Notes under the pieces: generated by a model
Told to the model about the DNA's origin: nothing
Databases searched by the model: none
Seen by the model: only the letters and a program-made list of their open reading frames with translations
Shown here: one piece after another, positions 56,716-64,000 of the stretch
Layout: each line of letters starts with the position of its first letter
How positions within the stretch are numbered: position 1 is the first letter of the stretch
Assembly (NCBI GenBank): GCA_014898415.1
Contig: RCTD01000027.1
Coordinates: 372,001 to 436,000, forward strand
Reading direction: 5' to 3'
Origin: Stromatinia cepivora
Lineage: Eukaryota; Ascomycota; Leotiomycetes; Helotiales; Sclerotiniaceae
Length of the DNA stretch: 64,000 nt
Made by a program: the position numbers and the translations under genes

Positions 56716-59696
56716 TTTCTCGATTGTTGCTGACGGTATAATAGAGGTTTGGGTCGAACTTAGAAGTCAGTAAAAGGGGGATCTGGGTGATCTCGAAAGC
56801 TTGTTCTTGTTCTGTTTGGAGTGGGACAGTTGATGTTAAAGTTTTTGGAAGTCAACTATTGATGGTATGTGTGAAGTAATTGTTGGAAGAGAGAGTGTTT
56901 TTTTTGGCGCTCAAAGGTTCTCTTATAAAGACATCGTGACCGTACCGAGATATTGAGAATGGGGCTAGTTCAGCACTACAGCCAGTCAAATACCAAATTG
57001 GATGGAGTACGGCAATCAATTGAGTATACTAGTTGACTGAGTGCGGCAAATACAGCAATCAATTAAAAATAACCACAAAGCCATAGAGTTAAGCGAAGGG
57101 GCAGAATCTTTTTTTCGGAATTTTGGATTGTTGACTTTCGTGAGGTGTTCACTGTGAAAATTCGGCGAGACAATGACCCGGTGAGAATAAAACACAAACA
57201 GGACTGTTCGGAACATGCGACTCTATTTGTTACTCATTCTTAGCTTTCATTACCCAGTGCTTGGCAGAGATGGTAGAGACCTAAGCATCGTTGAATTTTA
57301 AATGAGTTCAGCTTGAATAGAATCGACTCGAAGTTAGGTGGGAGATCTCAAAATACTCTATTCAATTTTGGTTGAAAGTAGCATATGACTTGTGTATTGC
57401 AAGATCTGAAGATCCGTCGTCCTGTAAAGCTAGAGTAGAAAAATGATCTAATAGTACTAGATAAAACGTCCCTGAGAATCAAACATCATTCTATAAAATT
57501 CTGGAATTCAAAGAAATCATCTTACATAGTTTGAATAGTTTTTGATGTGTCTGAAGCTGAGAGCTTGGTCTCGTTCTGCCTGGTTGAGTTGACCTAGAGT
57601 CATAGATTATGCAGTAGAATTATGAGAATTAAATCCCAATCATCATAACTCCGATTATATAGACTCTAAACTAAAAACCCGAGAGTACGTTACCCACCTA
57701 CTTACTTCGTTGTATATTACCTCAAAGGACTCTGAGATTTCGATCTATTTCCTGGCAGGTCTCTGGGATAGCGTAACAGCTAATGTGCAGTAGGCAGAGA
57801 ATAACTTTAGGCTTAGCTTGATCCCTGCCTTCATTGTTGGTTATGTATGCAATAAGGCGGATGTTGAAAATGATAAGCCTGAATTAATGTTATTGCTTTC
57901 AAGGTGGAACTATAAAGCAGAGCATCGAACCACTCTCTGTTCGAGGGCAAGAACATTCCCCTTGGGATACTGGTCGGTGCTAGGCTACCTTTTCATTGTC
58001 ATGGAAAGATGCTAAATATTAACCGCAAAGAAAAGAAGAAAAGAGAACGCGAACAAGTGAATGATGGGCTCGATTCTCCCTGTCTGAAAAATCTTTCACC
58101 GTTTTCCGCACAAAATTGCGAGGAATGAGTAAATCTCCCGCAAGATTCAGTACTTGAACGAGTACTGGAGTACTACCGCAAATTCACATGTTCGATCAAA
58201 CTGAATTTTGCGAAAACTTGGTGCCAATGCTTGCTTGTTGAGAATTCCCAACCCTAAACATCAGTAGAGCAAAATTCCACTTAAAGCCAACCAGGATGTA
58301 AGTTTGGAAGTGCTTCGAACCGCTGACTATGAGTTTGAGAGCTAAGGCAGTTGACTGAAAAGAAACCTCTGACTTCCCTGAGAATAGAGTTTGGAAGAGC
58401 ATGATAGGAAATGGTGGAGGCTTCTCTTGAGATTATCCTCTACTCGAATCCTTCCACTTGGATTTGACTCAATTAAATGAGATGTTGAAGTACTTCAAGA
58501 GAGCCGCTTCGGGTTTTGACTTAAACATTCAAGACTCAATCAGCCAAACAAGAGCTCATCCGTCGATTTGGTGTCATAAAAATAGCCCGCGAGACTGATA
58601 AACTGAAGTGTGAAAAATTAAATGTTCAAGTCAAGATGGTAGTCATTGACATTCTCCACCGCCTTCCTCGCAGAACATTATTCTGCCCAAAGGCGGTGAA
58701 AACAGCTATCACAACTCTCACCTCAATTTGTTGCACCTCGGAGTGTTTCTGGAAGACAACCGCCACAATCACGTTGGGTACAACTGAGTTTCCATCGACT
58801 GGCAATAAGGATGATTTCTAAAGTTCATCAATACTGCGTCAAATCAATTTGATATCACATTAATCACAGCCTCGGGCAGAATGATGAATACACACGTTGT
58901 CAGCATCGCAAACTTCCTCCTCATCTCACTCTCAGCATCTTTGATCTGCTGATGACTTTCTGGGGAATTTCTAGTGAGAAAGAGCTGAGTATGTCATAGA
59001 AACAATCTGCATCATAAGCTTAATTTCTTATTAATCATTCATGGCATGCCGAGTAGCGAAGCAGCGCGTACTGAGAGCGCTTTCTCGGCATGATAGGACT
59101 TCCAACCCATCTGCGCATCACATCATCCGTCATTCTAAAAATGCGAAGCTAGCATTTTGATTTCACTAATCGACAGCTTCTATAACCAGAAATCTTAGCG
59201 ATGAGAATCATCCAGACAAAAGTCCGCATCAATACAAAAGATTTCCTCATCGGTTTCCATCTTCGCTCTATCTTCAGTTCAAACGAGTCTTGTAAAATGA
59301 TTTCTATGTCGCTCATTGATTCTAGCTTCTGTGCTACACATAAACACCATCACATCATTTCAGTAAATCTAGAGTGGTATCCTAGTCGTCTACCACTTTT
59401 CTTGCTCCTGTCACTGAATTAAGTTGACAGAGCCCTGACTTCCTCTAATTTTTCCGCCGATGGCACATCTACAGTCATAAGATATGGGATATTCTATAAG
59501 ATTTTAGAATCCATACATTCATCAGATGCACATGTAACACATACAAGCCCTGATCTTTCGTGGCTTTTGCTGCCTACGAGGTCTATTTGGGACTTGGCTC
59601 TCCGATCTTCTTCTAGCCGTTCCCTTCTGAGTTCTCTACTCTCTGTGTTCCTCCCTTCTATCCCATCCTCGTATGATAGCCGCAGGCATTTCTATC
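56716..59696. other. intergenic region, no supported gene
   Basis: The left part should include the CCCH gene promoter. Frames at 57818-58015 and 58636-58821 (+) were not supported. A hairpin at 59045-59092 is described under findings. Confidence 0.4.
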
Positions 59697-61290
59697 TTAC
59701 CACCACCGAGTAAAACTGAGTAACGTCCCATCACTCGTAGGGTGAGTAAGATCGGAGTACCTAGACGTGAAAGTCTTCGTGGGTTCAACTTTTAAAGAGC
59801 TGTTTGGAAATCTTGCATTCTGCATTCTCATCAAACTAAGTCTAATGCATATAATACACCAATGAACGAACTCACAAAGTTTGCCTGGGCTCGCCTATCG
59901 AAGTAATCCGTCGTGAACTTTGTCATAGACTTGAAGCGTGTCTCCATGAACTTTGAATCCTTTATAGCATCTAATCCAGGAAATGACAATGGTGCAGCTT
60001 CCAGGGGCTCCATTTCTCCGTAAGCCCTCCTAACATTGCGAAATATTTTCTTCACACTGTTAGTAGGAGATTTTTGGTCCGTATGGTATTGATGTCTATC
60101 AATGACGCCGTGTCTGATTCCGAAGCGTTAAGATCGTACTCCATAACCATATGATAGAGACCTCCCGGAGCGAAGAAAGAATCAGTCAACTTATCAAGAA
60201 AGGATTTTGTTCTCAGCTAATTAGTTTGTCATCAAACTCCAAAAGAACCAAAATCTCACCTCAACCTCTGTTGAATTTCCGCCTCCCAACTAACAAGGCC
60301 CTGAACCATCATATTATCAACTGAATTAATACCAAGTATTTGCAAGGCAAATAATGCCAGCGCCACTAGTATAACCAGGGCGAAGATTGACTCATGCAAT
60401 GAAAAGTTTTATAGGGGTCAAGAAAAGTTGTCTATCTACACCGCATTATTCCAAAGCTGGTGAATATGCCTTGACAAATTCGCATTTTCTATCATCTGGT
60501 CGACATTCGGGGAAAATTAATAGTGAGGTAACTCGTTCAATGGGTAGATTTGCAGCTTCCGGGAATGAGTAATTTGAAAGAAACGATGTCAAGAGCTGCT
60601 CGTTATCGCCGGCATTGGAGAACTCATCTGAAGGACTGTGCTCCGTTTTCAGTTCGTGAAGCCCCCAGTACGCTCCGTCTATATCTTCGTCCTCGAACTG
60701 ATCTTCATCACTATCACTCTCTGAGAAGCCATCACTCTCAAAGTCTTCAACAGTAAAGACTCCGCTCTTTTGCGAGTCAGCAACCAACCCAATTCCTCTA
60801 ATCTCAGAAACACGATTCTGAGTTATCGTCGGTACATCAAAAGCGAAAAACTCGGCCTTTTAGTCTTAGAAACCGTTCTATCTTCGGAATAAGACCTATA
60901 CCTCTAGCGATACCTTTGACGATGCTAGACATATTTCCATCCTGGGGAAAAATTATAAATTTAGCATAACCGTCTCGAGAGTCCGACCAGCTGTGAGTCG
61001 GTATTCAAGGCTCTAAAGCATTGGACAATACTATGTGGTGGTGATGTGTGTGATGTGCGTTTATGTGAACAGTTAGCAGAGGTAGACGAGCGGGTAGTGG
61101 CCATGTAATGCTTACATAGGAAGTACTATCTTTCATCCCCACAGAAACGAAAGCCCAATTCTCACTATTCACGCAATCCTCATTATCTTCATCATGATTG
61201 AATACCACGGCCAGACAGACCACCGTCCTAAGTTCTCCCGCACGACGCCTCTCGAACAAATTTGTTGCCAACCTACACATTTACCAGACA
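59697..61290 (-). pseudogene. unknown multi-exon gene or pseudogene with membrane segment
   Basis: Ordered coding-quality blocks on the minus strand suggest one gene. They begin with MCRLATNLFERRRAGELRTV then VCLAVVFNHDEDNEDCVNSE (61280-61110) and a basic block MSSIVKGIARGIGLIPKIER (about 60935-60850). Next is an acidic block FFAFDVPTITQNRVSEIRGI with VEDFESDGFSESDSDEDQFE (60855-60446). A membrane segment ESIFALVILVALALFALQIL lies at about 60390-60330. The last blocks are TKSFLDKLTDSFFAPGGLYH (about 60215-60150) and KKIFRNVRRAYGEMEPLEAA (60055-59831), possibly continuing to a stop at 59697. The joins between the basic and acidic blocks, and before KKIFRN, do not restore phase with any obvious intron. 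Frameshifts are therefore likely, though missed introns remain possible. The family was not recognised. Confidence 0.45.
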
Positions 61291-62741
61291 GACATGGTAT
61301 TTCGAGCTATAAAACACCTACAGTCCTTCATTAATTCCCCCAACATCACCGAATTTATACACATGCATCTTCATCCTTCCAGTACATAAAAAAAGCCGTA
61401 AAAATCATTGTTTCAGAAATAATGTAGTTTCATCAAAACTTCCCATCACCAAATTCAATCGTCACCATCGTGGCTTAGCTATCAGCGTAGCCTAAGATAT
61501 CAGCTTTCTCATTGTATCCAAGAGCAAAAATATGTTGATCTTCGCAAGTTTGTAGCAAAACATGATCTGGATTCTTACTCTCTCCATAACCTGTTGTCCA
61601 AACTATCATTACAGCAATAAAAATCCCACATTCAACAACAACCCCCCTGAAAGTTCCCCGCCTAATGATTTTAGCCGAAGTAAGATAAACCTTCAGTTTA
61701 ATTCGAATATCTTATTGTATCAAATTTCATTTTGTTAAAATTATATATTAAAAAAATTATATCTTTCCTTCTAATATCAAAGAAATACCTCATTCATCTT
61801 CAATGATTTTCAGTTGGCTTTAGAGCTTGATTTTGATTAAGTCTTGCTGACTTATTAACTTATCAACAATCTTACTATCCACATCTAAAAATCAACCCAC
61901 CCTTACTCATCATAATTCCTCTTATTTTCCCGCAAAAACTATCCAAGGATCAAATACTCAATATATCAACTACCGATTACATCAATATAGTCGTAATTTA
62001 TATTTACCGCTTTATATCTCAGTTGAATACGGGGTTTGAAAGATTATCAAGGAAGATTATAGTAGAAGTTTATAGTAAGTTAGTTTATAATTAATTGGTT
62101 ATAGTGTTTTTGATATGATATATGGTTGAATATATATATATATATACGAGCTGGATATAAGAGAGAGTCTAATGTAAGATTTATTTATAATACCATTCAA
62201 GAAAAAGAAAACCTTAAAAGAAATCTACTAAGACTACCTCTCCATTTCGTACTCCTTCTCCTCCTCCAATTTCTATTCGTATTATATTATATTTATTATA
62301 TTACACAAACCTACTCATTCACTGAATACAATGGGTTATGAACATATAAAATTACATAATTATACGATTAATGAAGAATATTTCCTAGAATTTGTATTAA
62401 CCATGCCGTCTACCTACGTGAACCCTACCCTATATACCCACCTCCACTCCACTCCATCAAAAACCACGAGCATTCATTTCATTTCATTTTATTTCATTTT
62501 ATTTCATCTCATTTCGACAAACACACTGCTCAATACTCACATGCTAATATATGTAAAGTAAAGGTATCTATCTAAACATTCGCGCACAACACATCGGGTC
62601 GGTTATCATAGTATATCATATTATATCATACAATTTCACCTCTTGCCCTTTCCACACACAAACACCATTGATTCCCCAATTCTATCTCCCACGTAAAGTC
62701 CTACCTAAACAATATCCACCAGCCATCATAATCCACCACTC
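61291..62741. other. AT-rich intergenic region with simple repeats
   Basis: 61680-62150 is strongly AT-rich with a (TA)n run at about 62133-62146. 62460-62520 has repeated ATTTC/ATTTTATTTC words. No gene was supported; the right part should contain the 3' untranslated region of the nucleoporin gene. Confidence 0.45.
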
Positions 62742-64000
62742 TTAAGCTAAACTCAATCTCTCCAATCTTCCTTTCGTCGCCTCCACCAAAGCCGTCTCCC
62801 GATCCAACAATTTCATTATCTGTCCCACCTTCTTCCTCCTCAATTCAGAAGGAACCTGTACATCCCTATCCCTCTCCTCCTCCCCATCCGCTTCATCTTC
62901 CCTCTTCTCCATTTCAGCCACCAATTCATTCGCCTGACTCAAAACATCATCTTTTAATTCCTTAACCTCCTCGTATCTCTGCCAAGGATCCTTTGAAACC
63001 TTTACTATACTCGAATTTGATTCCTCCAAATCTTCACCAAGGACCTTTCCGCTGAGATTTCGGACCTCTTCCATCCACGCTTTTTCCTTGTCGCTAAGTT
63101 CACGCTGAGTATTCTTAGGTATTTTCTTCCTAATAGTTTCGATGCGTTCACTGAGCATCTTTTGTTTATCTTGTGCTTTCCTTATTCTCTGCTCCATATT
63201 TTCATTTGGTGCAAGTCGAGATTTATCATCACCCTCATCGTAATCCTCGCCAATAACCGATTCAACACGAGTTGCGATATCGTTAGCTTGTTTGATATGT
63301 TTTGAAAGCTCAATTTGTAGCTTGATGCATTTTCGGAACAATTCTGCGGCAGCAGTACCGATGCGATGGGTTTCTTCACTAAGAACTTTGTGGGCGTCTG
63401 TCATGACGGTAAGTGTAGCAGGCGATAACCGGATCTCCTCCTTTAGTAAACGCTTGTACTTGCTATGCTTGATCTTTTCGTGGAAGGAGGGCAATTCGGA
63501 GGTTTGTTCGAATGCATAGGAGGGTTGATATACTGGTCGAGCTTCGAATAGAACCAATGGCTTTTCATTGTCGGTTTCGGAATCATATGATTCTGAACGC
63601 CCACGGCTACGGCTGAAATCAACTTGATATTCGGGTGATTCAAAGATTACAGATAATGGCCCACGAGCATTTGTGGAGAGAAGGAAATAGCCAAGATCGG
63701 GATCCCGAATAACTGTGCTGGCGGCAAGAGGAGCATTTCGATCAATCATGGGTGGTGTATAGATCCTTTGTCTTTCCGATGGAGTGCTGATGACTACACC
63801 TAGCCTGACGTTAGAATCTGCGCCATTGGATAATTCATCTTCCAGTTTAAACGCCCATGAAGAGAGTGATATGTATGTGATGTTCGAATTGTTAGTGACG
63901 AAGAATGAATATCTCGATTCGACATCATGACTGAAAGCAGGCCAACATCCTTCCCAGACCTCCTTTGATTTGGAGGTTTCCAAGACTTCATATGTCAACA
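62742..64000 (-). CDS. Nup82/Nup88-like nucleoporin, C-terminal part
   Basis: The frame is open from the right edge of the window to a stop at 62742, at least 418 residues; the first Met seen (63998) is probably internal. The first part has beta-rich segments (CWPAFSHDVESRYSFFVTNN, ITYISLSSWAFKLEDELSNG) like the end of a beta propeller. The second half is a long charged coiled coil (ELFRKCIKLQIELSKHIKQA, RKAQDKQKMLSERIETIRKK, KKVGQIMKLLDRETALVEAT). This order and the CWPAFSHDVESRY segment fit fungal Nup82-type proteins, which anchor the cytoplasmic mRNA-export face of the nuclear pore. A generic coiled-coil protein is the alternative. There are no in-frame defects. Confidence 0.62.
   Translation of the reverse strand, partial: LTYEVLETSKSKEVWEGCWPAFSHDVESRYSFFVTNNSNITYISLSSWAFKLEDELSNGADSNVRLGVVISTPSERQRIYTPPMIDRNAPLAASTVIRDPDLGYFLLSTNARGPLSVIFESPEYQVDFSRSRGRSESYDSETDNEKPLVLFEARPVYQPSYAFEQTSELPSFHEKIKHSKYKRLLKEEIRLSPATLTVMTDAHKVLSEETHRIGTAAAELFRKCIKLQIELSKHIKQANDIATRVESVIGEDYDEGDDKSRLAPNENMEQRIRKAQDKQKMLSERIETIRKKIPKNTQRELSDKEKAWMEEVRNLSGKVLGEDLEESNSSIVKVSKDPWQRYEEVKELKDDVLSQANELVAEMEKREDEADGEEERDRDVQVPSELRRKKVGQIMKLLDRETALVEATKGRLERLSLA

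Overview
The window is nuclear DNA of a filamentous ascomycete. Genes carry short introns of about 45-70 bases with GT...AG ends and CTAAC/CTAAT branch sites. Several products are standard fungal ones: Cdc37, clathrin light chain, an Rtt103-type CID protein, an Mdl1-type mitochondrial ABC transporter, a Cox7a-family subunit and a DUF6594 membrane protein. The overall look suggests a leotiomycete of the Botrytis/Sclerotinia kind, but that is an impression and was not tested by a search. All exon joins were worked out by hand from frame and splice signals.

Layout. 1-0.8 kb: 5' part of a secreted Gly/Ser/Thr-rich protein gene (minus). 0.8-5.6 kb: gene-poor, with a truncated gene fragment next to a very AT-rich island. 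5.6-7.0 kb: five-exon DUF6594 membrane protein (minus). 7.3-15.4 kb: the most unusual part, a tandem cluster of small (117-144 aa) related proteins. Three are on the minus strand, three on the plus strand, and there is at least one decayed copy. Five of the six have a 23-26-codon first exon, a phase-0 intron and one second exon with a [F/Y]xxGxxV-[Y/M/W]-W motif near its start. 16.45-16.89 kb: a short element with terminal inverted repeats and TA target duplications (mariner/Fot1-type MITE).

17.0-30.9 kb is the conserved housekeeping block. It holds a PPR-like mitochondrial protein (minus) and Cox7a (plus) sharing a 241-base divergent promoter, then Rtt103 (minus)/clathrin light chain (plus) and Cdc37 (minus)/Mdl1 (plus) as two further divergent pairs.

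30.9-48 kb is gene-poor and decayed. It contains a frameshifted short-chain dehydrogenase, a minus-strand fragment of an unknown gene, a small secreted cysteine-containing protein with one nonsense codon, one intact 160-aa protein with a TATA box, an intron-containing tRNA-Lys-like gene and a further fragment. 48-49.2 kb: a 371-aa protein with a Myb/SANT-like domain. 52.8-53.1 kb: another remnant. 54.1-56.7 kb: a triple-CCCH zinc-finger protein with internal repeats. 59.7-61.3 kb: a gene or pseudogene with a membrane segment. 62.7-64 kb: the C-terminal part of a Nup82/Nup88-like nucleoporin running off the right edge.

Several dead genes differ from an open frame by a stop that a single C-to-T change could create, and AT-rich islands flank them. 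This fits repeat-induced point mutation or simple decay, and the sequence alone does not decide which.
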